Origin: Apostichopus japonicus
Lineage: Eukaryota > Echinodermata > Holothuroidea > Aspidochirotida > Stichopodidae
Reading direction: 5' to 3'
NCBI RefSeq assembly: GCF_037975245.1
Contig: NC_092570.1
Span: 5,087,001 to 5,151,000 of the forward strand
DNA: 64,000 bases
Below the pieces are notes generated by a model, which was not told the origin of the DNA, searched no databases, and worked only from the letters and a program-made list of their open reading frames with translations. Shown in pieces: positions 35,076-48,900 of this stretch. Each line of letters opens with the position of its first letter. Position 1 is the first letter of the stretch. Both the position numbers and the translations under genes were made by a program.

Positions 35076-36502
35076 TACATTATGTCTAGTCCCCTTAAAT
35101 TTCCTATTACAAATGTATACATACAACAGTATACCGTACTCACCCAAAGAGGAAATTTAAGTGTATACTGCTTGATTTATCATGTTCATGCCTTTACCAT
35201 TCTCATCACGTTTTCAAAATTCATCCTCTCTTTATTACCCAAGGCATCAAAACAGCAACGGAAGTACAATTGTAACGTGTTTTTTTTTGTGCGTCTCTCA
35301 AGATTCCTAATATGTGTATAGGCCTAATGTACAATATCGTTTTTTGCTTTTGGTACCCGAACATGTGAAGTAGCTTATTTATGTGTCAAAATGGTGGCCT
35401 CATTGGGTAAAAGGTCACGTTAATGAGAGGACTTCCGGTTAATAAACTAGCACATGAGTCTTCTCCTCTCCCTCCCCCCCCCCCCACCCTATACAAAGCT
35501 TCCCGGTCCTTCTCAAGCTCCCGGAATATTTATTCCACCTTTCCACCTCGATACATTTGTCACTCCCCCAAAACAAAACAAATCATTCTTTTTTAGAGAG
35601 AAATCACTAAAGTAGCTTATTAATAGTAATGTTTAGTTTACTGAAGTTGAGTCGAAAACGAAAGATCAGGTGTGACACACAATCCTCATCCAGAGACCTA
35701 GTGAGTAAACCTGTTGCGCGAATCCTCTTACAATACTAGCCTATAGGTTTTAAATCATTCTTAATTAAATGAAACTAATCTTTCAAGACGGCTCGTCCGT
35801 TCTGGACGAACAATTCCATTCATCATTCCAATCACGGCCGAATTATAAGGTAATTACCTGAGTCTATTCAGTACAACGTATAACTACCAAAACAACTACA
35901 GGTTTAGGTTATTCACCAAACACTAATTACCAGGAACAACACAAACTCTTCCCACTCAAATAGAAAGATCTATCTTGTTATCGGAATATCGAGCATAGGT
36001 CACGTATACCTAAGGCCTTCAGCATTAATTACTACATGACGTTGCATATTGTACAATTTGGGCGAAGTATAAGCTAATTTATTAGAAGCAAAATGGAATA
36101 TGTTCAACTGTTGAAATTTAAACTGACTGGTGTTGCTTATAGGTAATTATGAATGTTAAAATGCTACTTCGGAACCTCTGTGACAATCCTATAGTTTAAG
36201 AATAACTATTGATATCAATGAAAGTTAACACTATATTACCATACATTACAATATATTAACAGACAATGTTTTATGTTAACTATATATTAACATACAGTAT
36301 TGCAAGTAGCCTACTTTCTCAGCCCTCGATAAAAAAAAACAATTCAAAAACTCGTATTGTGACACAGATTAAAAGATTTTCGAAAATCGTGGTATTTCGT
36401 TGGTGACCATCCTTATATGTTTATAATGGGCCAATCCTTCCAACACGATACGATGTTACTTTATTATTAGGCCTATACCTTACTTATACTTTAACCGACA
36501 TA
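35076..36502. other. non-coding, upstream side of the EF-hand gene
   Basis: No coding frame I can support. Homopolymer C runs near 35473-35490. An expected place for the EF-hand gene promoter or 5' UTR exons, but no motif is clear. Confidence 0.4.
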
Positions 36503-36540
36503 ATGTGTGATATCTATTCCCTTTCTATGGGACTCGGGAT

Positions 36541-36830
36541 ATTTCGCTTCTCGGCCTTTTTGCTAAGATCATGTGTAGTATCTGTTCCCTTTCGGGGGGA
36601 ATCGTGATACACACCTGACGATGATCACTCTGTCACAGTCTTGATGCAAGGGGACTGGTTTCAGAGCGCATCAGTCGTTCGGTTGTTTGGTTTTCGTGCC
36701 CAGGTTCTTGCCTGGGTGACTTGGTAACACCGTCATATGATGGCACGGCGACAGTCTCAATGTTAGGGGACTGGGGTTCAAAGTAGATCAAGTTGTTTGG
36801 GTTTCATACCCATGCTTTATCTGAACAGTT
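36541..36830 (+). mobile_element. U2-snRNA-headed SINE-like element
   Basis: Bases 36541-36588 match the 5' end of U2 snRNA: CGCTTCTCGGCCTTTTTGCT, then AAGATCATGTGTAGTATCTGTTC, with a few changes. The sequence leaves U2 after that point and enters a body with two related segments (36625-36720, 36726-36830), each with GTCT.GATG..AGGGGACTGG followed by GTTGTTTGG and a TTTC.TGCC-type tail. A second copy is at 50693-50855. The stretch 36503-36540 is a further degenerate head fragment. Confidence 0.72.
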
Positions 36831-39800
36831 CTTTTTATACTGCAAATTACTGTCAAAGTACGAGTATAGCCTATACACTCACATGAGTACCCTCTGACGT
36901 AAGTACAAATTGCTCGATCCGAGTACAATGTTTTTAGCGCGGGTATGCGTGTAGGTCTACTTCATCTCACACTAGTATTTCAACTATAGATTTCCAATTA
37001 AGAAGTACAAATATGACTAGAATGCACGCGGCTTTTTTCAAAGTTTGTTTATACTTAAACAGTAGCGACGCACCAGACCCAACCATTGAACAGACTCAAC
37101 ATAGAGAGAGAGAAGTGGAGAGAGAAAGAGGTGGAGAGAGAGGTGGAGGTAGTGAGAGGCACAAGACATAGAGTTGTCAGGCTCAAACACAGGAAAGGAA
37201 AAATGAACAAAATGAATGAGTAATTTATTCGTACACAGTTACTTATAATTAAAACAATATTACATGATTGGAATTCTTAACAATTAAAAGTAATTACAAA
37301 AGAAGTCTTCTGGCAACAATTCTGCCTGGTAGACCCTAACTTGATGATTGAATAAGAACTTAACTACAGCGTAGTACAATGGAAACAAAAGTGACATTGA
37401 ATATATTGGCGTCAACGCGTGAACTATTAAAAAGGTGAAAATATTAGACTAGAACAGCAGAAAACCGTCCGTTTGAAGTTTGAATGCCAACTGTACATGT
37501 ATACAGGAATATGAGTATCAGTGTGTACTCACTACAAATCTGTTAAATCATTGGTGTGTAATTTACCTGAAACTCAGGAAAAGTCGAGAATTCTTCACTA
37601 AAACTTCACAATGATGTTCGTCGCTGGATGTTCCTTTCAAATGATAAAAACAGAGGCCCTGGGGAAAGCTTAATCTGTTGAACTTTAAAATATTATAAGG
37701 TTGCTGAGGTATCTGTCACGTTTGAATATATTTATCATAAAATGTAGCCTTATTCCATGATTATTTCCCGGTGAATGAATTTACGCCATGACTTTTTCAC
37801 TTTGGTTCTACACCGAGCATCATTATATCTACTCAGAATAACAAGACACGGTTGCTATAGGTTAAATCTGTAGACAGAATGCTTTGTGGTCATATCTTAA
37901 GTCGAATCGATGTGAAGAGTCGATTTTACTTTTGTGTTTCTTGTTGGTCACAATGTCACCAATAATAGGATAACAGGACTAGGAGCGATGAGTGGTTGTT
38001 TATTGATTTTCATCTGATGTCAATGGTCGCCATTTTAAGGTGTCGAGCTTAATGTACCCTAATCCTTAAGACTCGATGTCACAATTTAGTGTTATAGCAG
38101 CAGAACAGTTTTGGAATTCAGCCAGTCTTGTGAAAGTAATAAACTGTTAGAGACGTACCGCAATTCACAATGATAATGCAGTGTGATTAATCTGACATAA
38201 TTATTCAAATTTGGTCAAGTTTGGGTTCAAATGTAATCAGTTTATTATTAATGACAAGATGATGCCCTTATCCAAGTCTCATTTTATAATTATCCTACGT
38301 AACATTTGAATTTCTTTTCTTTCCTCTTTCCCTCCTACCACCCCCCCCCCTCAAACCCCACCCCTCCCTTCAATACACACAACTCCACATCGACGATCAT
38401 GTTCCTAAAACGTCCAATGAAATTTCACTTATTCAATCAGATGTTCACTAGAAGTATTTAATTAGTAAAATTTAATCTGAAAGTTATTTAATTGTGAAAG
38501 ATGAAATCAGACGCTTAGTCAACCGACTGCTTCAGTTCAAGATCTGATTCATCACGTGACGTCAACACGACCTGTGCAACTAGTCTCTTCCAAACAAAAT
38601 TGCTCTTTGATGCGTTTAACAAAACGTCTCCAATAATTTTCCTATCTTTGAAGTTATCAGGTTTGTTCTGGTACCTTGTTGGAATCGAGGATTTTGTACG
38701 AACCAGGAGCCGGATGTAACTATAGTGTTATTTAAACATCAGCTTCACTAACATTGAATGCTTCTGCTGAATATTAATTATATTCGACAGTGACGGACGT
38801 CTGAGCATACTTTACCGATAATCAATTCCTTGGAAGGCTAAATAACAACATGGTTATTGCGTAACTTCCTTCCATCTTCGATTTGCTCAAAATAAATAAT
38901 TTACTGTCAGGATGTAAATTAGTTGATAGACTCGATTTATGATGACGATGAAACTATGATATCCCGTACGATGTACCATGAAAAGTTTGAATAGCATGGC
39001 ATCATTTACTCTTTTTTCCTTCTTCTTCTTCTCCCCCTTCTTTTCTTCTCTCAAATTTTAGTCTCAGACGAAAACAGATCGATAGGAAAATCTGCCTCTG
39101 TTGATCAGATCAAGCGAGGACGATTAAATAACAGTAATCTGCAGTCTGTCCCACTTGGCACAGAGCTTGAGAGCCCAAACCGACAGGAATCACGTTTGAT
39201 ATCTCAGTGTTCCTTTAGGCTTTTCGAATACAGTTTATAAGTTTCACGAGTTCGATTCTTTCGGCTAGAAAACATTTATATTGAGTTACACTCAATAATT
39301 TGATAAAGCCGAAGATTACCAGGGAATACAAGAAAGTCGGAGCCTGGGTGGAGAGGTCAGACGGAGGGGGGGGGGGGGTGTGTAGGAGGATATGAGCACT
39401 CTCGTGAAGTTGTAGGCAGTAAACAGTTTATTTTGTATTTTTGCAAAACTTGGTTCCCATCAATTAAAACGACTGGACACACAAACCTTTCGGTCAGTTC
39501 CTCAGATGCAACGCAAAACCTTATCGGAAATTAAGAGTTAAATGGTAGCCATAACAGTCGTTTAGAGTGTATACATCACAAATAGTGTTGAATTTATTCC
39601 AGTGTGCTCTGTTATTCATATGAAGTCAAATGAACATGTATGGGTTGAGTTACTAGAATTTTTGAAACATTGGATTAACATTGGGCCTAACGTTAACATT
39701 GGATGAACGTTAGGTCTAACATTAACAGTGGATTAACATTAGGCCTAATATTAACAATGTATTAACATAAGGCCTAACATTTAGGCATGTAATGAGGAGC

Positions 39801-41117
39801 CGACGTCATCATTAAGGTATTCTTAAAGGAACATTCCAGAGATTCAACATTGTTTTTAAGGCTAAATATGTCGAAAACCAGAACAAATGATAGAAATATT
39901 ACTAGCTGTGAAATTTTCTTTGGGATGATCTTGGACTCATGACATATCAAGATTATACATCCCGCCTAAAATCATCCCTTAACTTCCGTTTGAATACGAG
40001 TGACCATAATTTCAACATTCTAGCATAGTTGGAGATTTAACTGATGCCTCAGTTTTCCCCAAAGAGGTGAAGAGATGTGAAATGGGAACATAAATTGATA
40101 CACAAGAAGACAATAAGGATATGATTTTTTTTTTTCATGCTATTTTTATTTTTGTACCTGAGTATCCAGAGATGCATTTTACTAAGCACCGACATATCTT
40201 ACTATATGATGAAATATGAAACACATAAAACTTACAAACACCTACAAAAATTAAATGAATTTGCCAAGACACATTACACCTTGATTTTTTTTTTTGCTCT
40301 TTTGTTAAATGTAGCGTATATCTATGAATACATGACACATACAAATGTAATCGACCTACCAGACAGAAATAACCTCAGGGCAACATAGATTAATGTTACC
40401 TATACTCTCATTCAAAGAATTTCATTGCTTTGAATTTGGCCTACGTGCATTTCAAAATAATAAACAACAAAACCAGGGAGATAAACATAGGAAAAACATT
40501 TAAAAAATATTGTAAATAATTAATTAATAAGATGTAAACGTATACTTTGTATGTAATAAATTGCTGTCACATAGACTTGTCAAGAAACAGACTGTTTTAT
40601 AACATTTCGTGCAACTTTCGGTCAGTGATGATATTAACGGGTGATATAAGAGGAACTAGCAGTAACCTCCCCCCTCACCCGCCCCCCCCCCCCCCATTGG
40701 GCAACTTTCCGCCAGCTCGTGTCAACCAGGAAAACTCAAAGAAGCATGCACGCATCCACTGTGCTTGATACTCTTATCCTCGTTTCTAGTGCGTACCTTT
40801 ATAACAGAAATTCCAATTCTAGTTCAAATTTAGGCTCACACACATATTGAGAGGATGGAGTTGCCAGCAGTTAAGTCAGGAATACCTTTAATCCAGCTAC
40901 CCCCTCCCACCTCCCCGTCCTGTCTCGACCATTCACGACTTGACTAGATCACATCAGAAGCAGTTGTCGGATCGTTAGTAACAAGTCTAACAGCCCGACC
41001 CCTGCAGGGAGCTGTCGCGGATCATGCTTATCGTAGGCTTATATAGTCCGCATATACAACCATGCTGCACATGCAGTTCGTAACTTAAACTGGAGTCTTC
41101 AACGACTTCATTTTAAC
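36831..41117. other. non-coding intergenic stretch
   Basis: No gene seen. Contains GAGTAC-type words near 36855-36930, a GAGAGA tract at 37100-37150, an array of ATTAACATTGG/TTAGGCCTAAC units at 39668-39788, and C-runs near 38340 and 40680. Confidence 0.5.
39668..39788. repeat. minisatellite of about 35-bp units
   Basis: Four imperfect units built from GGCCTAACGTTAACATTGGAT and variants (AGGCCTAATATTAACAATGT). Confidence 0.75.
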
Positions 41118-41449
41118 TTAAAGGGAGTGAAGACTCGCGCACAAAGAAACGTCTGATGCCGTTAATCTGACCTAGTCTCGCATGGGGTGTAACAGAAGTG
41201 TTAGACACCACCATCGATCCCAGAAAATACACATAACTTGCTACCGTCGGTTATTAGACACCAGTGTACAGTCAATACATGCAGCTACGGTCAATACTCA
41301 CAACATAGTGTACATAGCAGCGATGGACATCTCAGGTCCAGATAAAAGATAACAAGGTATCACGCTTCATTACTGTCTGCATTTTGTAGCGACAAGAAAA
41401 AAACTTCACTTGCAAGCAACGGAATGGGGCGAGTCTTCAATGCCTTTAA
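41118..41449 (-). mobile_element. TTAA-type MITE, copy 3 (reverse orientation)
   Basis: Same family as 14337-14700 but inverted, 332 bp, with TTAA at both ends and the GAAGACTCGC terminal repeat. Lies between the EF-hand and cyclase genes. Confidence 0.87.
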
Positions 41450-42640
41450 TGAGTACATCATGTTCTGGCATTGAAAGTACTGCATGTGTGTGTGCATCAC
41501 AATCGACTATATACATATATACGGTTGATTGAACTAAATATTCCTTTCAAGGGTTGAAGCTCTTGTAGCGATCAAACCAAGACATTATGTTCGTTATATA
41601 TTTATATAAACAAAGACGGCCATGTCAGACTTACATAAAAAAGGACATATACAAAAAAAACCCCCTAAAGCCTTCAATGGTACTGGCCATAAAATGCTAG
41701 CATGCTAAAATGGTGGAAAGTTTGCATAAGTACTTTCCTGAAATTCTAACCTTCCAATTTTTCCTCTGTCACTTATGAGCGTCCAATTAAACATTTGAAT
41801 GTCTCAGTGAGGGGATGTTGCTGAGAGGGTGACATGATAAATGAGTGCTGATGAAGTTGTTATATGGATTTCATCGGAGAAAGTGGAGTAAGGAAGGAAG
41901 GAAGGAGTTGGTTAATCAACACATCTGTCACCAAGCCACGTTGTATATGAGCGCAAGAGGTTGAATGTCTTAGTCTATATCACAGTGATTATATAGGAGG
42001 AGTAAGAATTGTAAATGTAAGAACCTGATCATATTTACTTGGATTTCTGCAACTGAATATATATATATATATATATATATTCATTCATAGATATATGAAA
42101 GCCACTGGCGTATTTCTTAATTCATCGTTTCCGTTAAGTGCTCTGCTTAACTTGATCTTGTCAAGTATAAATCATAGCCACCAAATGATATATTGTCATG
42201 CATCAAGAACATGAAATATTTATTAAACAAATGTCAATTCAAGTGTTCACTCTTCTTCCTTTTTTTAAGACGGGAGTTGTCGTTAGATTGATTGACGACT
42301 GTATTTTGCGCATGTGCAGAAGGTTTCTCAAGACAGCTTAGGCTATATTGAATCTCTGCTTTCAATATGTGAGCGAATATATATATACGGTAGCCTACAT
42401 TCATTAAATAACGACTATGGAATGATGAAATTGACCTTCTTTTCAAGAACGAAATGAGGACATAAATAATTCGAGTAGTTTGAATAAAACAATAAGATAT
42501 CATGACGATTTAATTATGTCTTTGTTTACTTTTCTCATCTGCGTATATCACTATGACATTACAGCTGGGAAGCTCTTATCTTTTCATTTCTTTTCTGAGT
42601 ACGCCCTCTCCTACTCATCTTTCGAACTAAACCCTTCACT
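41450..42640. other. non-coding, 3' flank of the cyclase gene
   Basis: No gene seen. (TA)n at 42058-42082. Likely includes part of the cyclase 3' untranslated region near its upper end. Confidence 0.4.
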
Positions 42641-42646
42641 TTTATT
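42641..42646 (-). terminator. candidate poly(A) signal of the cyclase gene
   Basis: AATAAA on the minus strand about 304 bases downstream of the cyclase stop codon (42950-42952). Other matches occur further on, so this is only the nearest clear candidate. Confidence 0.35.
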
Positions 42647-42949
42647 TTAGAAAACTATAAGACGATTTCTCGTCAACTTTAAGACCAAACTTGAAAGTTC
42701 ATGTATACTTTTTGAACGTTAGCCTACTTCTAGTTGTATCATTGATCATGTAGTAAACCTGAATACTGGACATATGTTCTATGACAGACAAAGTCTTTGT
42801 AAAAATACAAGATTTTGCATACCTGTGCCGAAATTATATCAACGGCTCGTGACGTAATGGCTCGGTCTTTAGACAGTAAAAAATAATACGCGTATATCTC
42901 TTATAAACATATAAATGGAAAAGAAAAGTTTTACAAATTCTAATCTGCT

Positions 42950-45900
42950 TTACGAAGTATCTTTTGTTGTAAACTGGAGCACGATGAAGGCAATGCAGGT
43001 TATTAAAAAGAAAGATTGTTTATGAACACCGCCATCATCATTTAAGAAGGTACAATCTTCGTGGTCGTCATAGTCAATGCACAATTGGTGAAAGACGTCC
43101 CTGAAAAAAATCAAGAATTAGCGAAAAGTTAAAACAAGATCACTCGTGTCATACTGTACTAAAATATTTTAAGGACAAGCAAAAGAGTGAATATTGATGG
43201 TTTAAGCTGAGCACTTTTCCCAAACTGGCATATAAAGTATATAAGAAAAAATGTTCTGATTGTGAAAGACTATTATTTAATTTTTTTTTAATTCGAAATG
43301 AAGACATGAGCAAGTCTACAACATTAAATCACAGAGCAATGCATTGTGGGATATGTAATCCATATTTCTTTATTTTTTTGATAGAGATATCACATGTGCT
43401 CCATTTGTTGTATTGTTGTTACATTGATAACGTTTAACAACACCTTAAACTTCATCAGCATCGTTGAGTAGGCAAAAAGTTACTAGAAGTTTGGAAAAGA
43501 ACTTTCAATGAGTGTGAGACTCTTTATATAATATCCAGGTATCTACGAGGGTTTAATTATACATTTCTCAGTCGGGCACAATGCTTTGAGGATGGCTGTG
43601 ACATGCCTGCTGAATTCTGATCAACAGTGACCAATAATTTGACTTTCTAGCATACTTGGGGCCAATACTGATTCTCTTTAAGTGCATGGTCCTCTCAGAA
43701 ATATGAGGGCAGTGGGAGGGTGCGAGAAAAGGGTGGATGTCCCTCAAATATTTGTGCAACAACGAAATTCACGCTGGCGTGTTGTCACCACAGGCGATAA
43801 TTTCAACACCACAGGAGTTTAAGCTCTTCATGTCAAATTCGGCCCTACCCCTTCTTAATCATGAGCCAATGTCGGGGTCCATTAAGTGGTCTTACTCTCT
43901 GAAACAATGCAACAATATCTACTTTTTCAATGAAATTATGAAATCAGAAAGTTGAAAATGAAAGTAAAATTAGTATCTTCTATAATGGGACTATGAAATC
44001 AAAGTATCCGTGAGTTTTATATATATATATATATTTTGATATATTTATATATTTTATAATCAGTGCAAGCATTCTACATTACATGAGATAACACGATTGC
44101 GTTCAAGTTTCATTTCTTGCCATAAACATGGAATAGATAACAAAAGAACGAATTTGAAAATGTTGTGCTACTTACCTCGGATTGTCCCAGCAATTATAGG
44201 GTATGGATTTAGAGTCCAAGATGGATTTGAGATTATTAATGGAGACGGAATCACAGTCATGTCTGCAAGATAATATTAAACAGTATGGAAGTAAGTAACA
44301 GGTCTTTCATTTGATACTGTCTCCTTAGTTAATTGCGTGGATTGAAAATACAAATTTCTATTGACATTTTGCCCTTGGGTTGTACTCTCTGAGGGTCACA
44401 CTTTGGATAAAGATTACTTACTATCTGTGACCAGGAATTAACATTAAACCAAAGTGTCGTCACCCCACACGGTGGTACTTTTCAATAACCTATTTTCCAC
44501 TCAGATAAAGAAAATAAGACATGTGGAAATTATTTTACTTTTCCATACAAAAAAAAATAAAGTTTGATTGGAATCTATTTTGACTGAATTTTCACTGAAG
44601 TCGCTAAGCCCAAGCGTATCAACACAGCGTATAGTAAAATTTGAGTTTTAGCCAGCATATTGGATAAATCGTATATTTTCATTACTGAAATCTTTATTTC
44701 GAACGGTAAAACGTTATAGATACTTCTCTCCGGATACTAAAGGTTAACCACCGGTATACATTGACTCACTTATATCAAACTTCCGTTCTTTTTTTCAACC
44801 GTGAATTAGCTTTTTACAACAATTTCATTTCTGTCAAATCAATGTCCTATTTTTTGTTATTATTATCTCGGTAACGATACCTTCACCACGTATCCGATCC
44901 AAGAAGGAAAAAAAAAACGAAAAAGAATCTATAAAAAAAACAGGAAAGTTTACAAAGAGTACTCTACCACACCACATTTTTATGGAGTCATTTAAAGGGA
45001 CCATCCTATCACATTTCATTAGGTAAAAAACAGTGTACTGTTCCTCTACTCGTGATATGGGTTCTTTATTTCATATTATGCAGGGGGAAAAAATCAGTTC
45101 AATTGTTATGATGACATCATACACTCTGCAGTTATACCAGGGATCTATTCTCAAAATAACTCCACATTTAAGGTAGCCATATCTCCGCCATACCAAAATG
45201 CTAAAAGTGGAGAAAGTGGTTTTGACCTTAAAGTTGCAGACAAAAATTCCAGCATTTTAAATTCCGGTCATTGTTAATCAAAATAACAACAGACTTTTAA
45301 CGGAACTCTGATAAAGCACCCCCCCCCCCTAAATGTTAAAACCATCTGTATGCTTAATATCATCAATAGTTCATAACAAAATATAAAGACTAACAGAGAG
45401 CTTGTTTATTTGAATTTTATATATAAATTTCCTCCTCGTTAAATCTAACAGTTCGTCACGTGCTGTGACGTCATGCGTATCTACGATAGAGCATGTTCGT
45501 ATGATACAAAATTGACGCGAAATGTTGTGCTGTCCATATGTGTCCCCCCCCCCACACCCCCATAAAATATTGCAAATTTCCACTCTCCCATAAAATATTG
45601 CAAATTTCCCCTCTCCCTCCCCCCATAAAATATTAGAAAATTGCGGAAGTCAAATGGTTATTCTGAGGCATATTTAGACCATAAATTAGGCCTTTAATGA
45701 AGTCTAAACGTAAATTTTGCTAACAAATACCTCTGATTTTTGTGTGAGTTTGAAAGAGTGGGCCGTCTACACCCCAACACGAACCCTTCATCCCCACCCC
45801 AGCCCCAACCCTGGATTCTCGCTTGCTTTTAGCTGTATATTATCTGTTTGCGATAAAATACTTCATTAAACTCTATGCGAACCTACCTGGGACTGTCTGG

Positions 45901-48900
45901 ACTCTGTCCCTTACCCCCCCCCCATCCCGCACCACCCCTCTCTTCCCAAGTAGGATAGTCCAGGTGAAATTTTATTTTGGGCTGATGAGAGAGGAACATG
46001 TTCTAAGCATCCTGGGGTAATTTGCATTCAATTCCTTTGTATCCTTTGCAACAACAAAGAAACATATGAAATTGACATATTTTGTGCCGAAAATGTGAAC
46101 TTGAAGCAAACATGTGTGGTGCCATGAATGTGCACTGTCTAATTTGCTTTTCTGTTCTTCTGTAACAATACATCTCTAATGTTTCTAGTTTTAACATTGG
46201 GATACATTAACATATGAATACACAAATAGTCATTGGGGTATTGTTAGCTTATAACATCCCCTAAAGCAAAATTCGAAATCATATCCAATCCAGGGTCAAA
46301 ATAATAAAAAAAAAAACATTTTGCTGTAAGTGTACAACTATGATATTCACACCTGTTTGATGTTAAGTTTGATTTATTGCACCAAACTCTGACAATCTCT
46401 TCAACTATCAATATCTCGAGAAAAAAGAAAAACCTATGTATAGGCATGCATACTTCTACATGCAGGATCCTTATTATATTTGTATGTTCGTCTTTCACAA
46501 GTTAAAAATATATCATTTTCCCACTTGGCTATATCCTTATGACAGTATGTTATCCAGGGGGCAGCTTGGCCCTCAGGGAAACAGGGAAATTTCCCGGGGG
46601 AGGGGGTGGGGACACCTATGTCTTAAAGTTAAATAAAGTAGACAAGAAATGGTCTTACTGAGGTGACTGTCTCACATCTGTTAAAACGTAGATATCCATC
46701 AGACTAATTTTTTCTGGCGTGAGATTACACAATTCAAATTCCGAGAAAAAGCTGTAAAAAGACACAAACAATACGTTACTGTCGCAACGATATATACGTT
46801 TATATGACATCATGTGTGTACGTCTATACTCATAGGCGTAGGAGGCGGGGGGGGGGGGCTGGTGGGGCTGCAGCCCCCCCCAACCAACCAAAAATTTTTG
46901 TGAAAGTTCGGGCAATATGCTGAGAATTTTTCGGGCAGGTACTGAAAGAAAAATAATTTGCTATGTGTTTTTCAATGGTTAAATTGATATTATTATGATC
47001 ATTAATATTGTAACGACTTTCCCAATAATTCTAACCAATATGGAAGGGTAATAACACGGAAATGATTGTATGTTATTGGCATGCGATGTAATAACCGACG
47101 CTTGCCTATATGATATGCACATTAACATGTTGAATGCGCGAAAAAGTTTGGTAATATTTTTCGGGCAAGTCGTTACACCCCCCCCCCCCCAAATCAAATT
47201 GGGCTCCTACGCCTATGTCTATACTGGGTCATCGCTATATGAATCGCTAGCAATTACTATTCTTAACTTGAATACATGATAGAACTTTCGATATGCCATC
47301 AAAGGTGTCATGCACTAAAATCGTATTCGATTAAAGTTACAATATTTAACATCGACCATGAAAACCATAACTCGTTTGGATCGACATTTCGTACTAATTT
47401 CCGTTAATTTCTTTTGACATAATTTGAAAACACAAGTCGTCAAACAATTTTACGCTTAATCGAAACTAGCATAGCTTTTATGCCGAAGCAAAAAGTTGGA
47501 AATATATAGGTGAACATTTTAACCATTTCTGTGTGTTGCTTTTTTGCATGTAATTCAAACTGACACAGCGTGTAACTTCCTGGTGACGAGATGTTTAAAA
47601 CACCCACCACAACAACCACGACCCTATATAGGCAGCTAATTAACATTCATTTCACTATAAAACAGAAAATAATTAGTTGCCAAACAAAAGTCAAAAATCT
47701 GCTCTAAACAAGCCAGAGTGCGAATTTGGGGTAAGTGAGAACAAAAGTTGGGCGATGGCCGTAGTGGTGAGGTGTATTTGAAGAGTGTTGTCCCCTTCCC
47801 TTTGAGAATGTCTTGTTTGAGTAAGGGGGCTTAGATGCAACATGGTGATACCATTTCTGTCACTTTTATCTACATTTCTGTTTTTAATGTATTTTATGAA
47901 ATGTAGGTGTAACTTGGAAACAGGCCTGATTTGCTTCTTTTTGGGGAGGGGGTGGGGGAGGGGGATATGTTTGTATAAATGTATGTATGTATTTTAGATC
48001 CTCCTACAAGCAGGAACTCGCGAAGAAGCCTCATTGGCTTATCAAAGCCGCAAGCTGACCGAAGTCAGTCTCTTAGACATGTGTCCGAACTCCTTCTCGT
48101 TTTGTAGCGTTGTTGCCTGTCCTTGTCCTCGTGATTTGTACTCATACTCCTTGCATATTCTAAATCTATAGTATGATATACTAGAATGAAAATCGAGTAC
48201 CTATACTCATTCCCGCGAAAATGGAGTACCTAATTCTCATATACCCGCGCAGCTGTAATTGTACGCGTTTTTCATTCTCTTGCCAAGGGGAATTCTATTT
48301 GTGTTCGTGCTCATGCTGTTGTTCTCGTACTAAATCTCTGCTTACTACAGAAATTTCATGATAGCTCTGTTATGCAAGTAGGCCTATGCTGAATTCTGCA
48401 TCACGAAAACACGTGTGATTTCAATTGTACATTGAAACGCGCATGCGTATATGGGCTATAAAGGGATGATGACAAAACCACATTTTGTCTTCTTTTTTTT
48501 TTTTTTTTTTTTTGAAGATATGATTGGTGAAGTATTATCGTTGAAATAACATAATTACCTAATCTTGTATCTTAATGTACGGTGTTTTTTTTCATGGAAA
48601 ACAGAAAACAGCGACAACAAAAAAAGGAATTGAAAACAGTACGTATGGGAAATGCACTATTATGATCACACATGTAAGCAATGCGTATATATTGCAACAA
48701 TTCAAATGGGGTAATGTCATATTTGCCAGAATAATTTCCTAGTTGATACGACGATGCAGTTTATTACGTAGCTTTAGTGGCGAACTTTCATTGAAAAGAG
48801 TGAAAGTCGAAAATTTGGAACTTGCGATTTGCTTTTAGTTAGTGGTTAATTAAACCATGATAAAAATAATTTATAAACAAAGACTGTAGGAATTATATTT

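Noticed and set aside
34903-35321. Plus-strand frames near 35 kb
   Set aside because: They run through the hAT-like element and its C-rich tracts.
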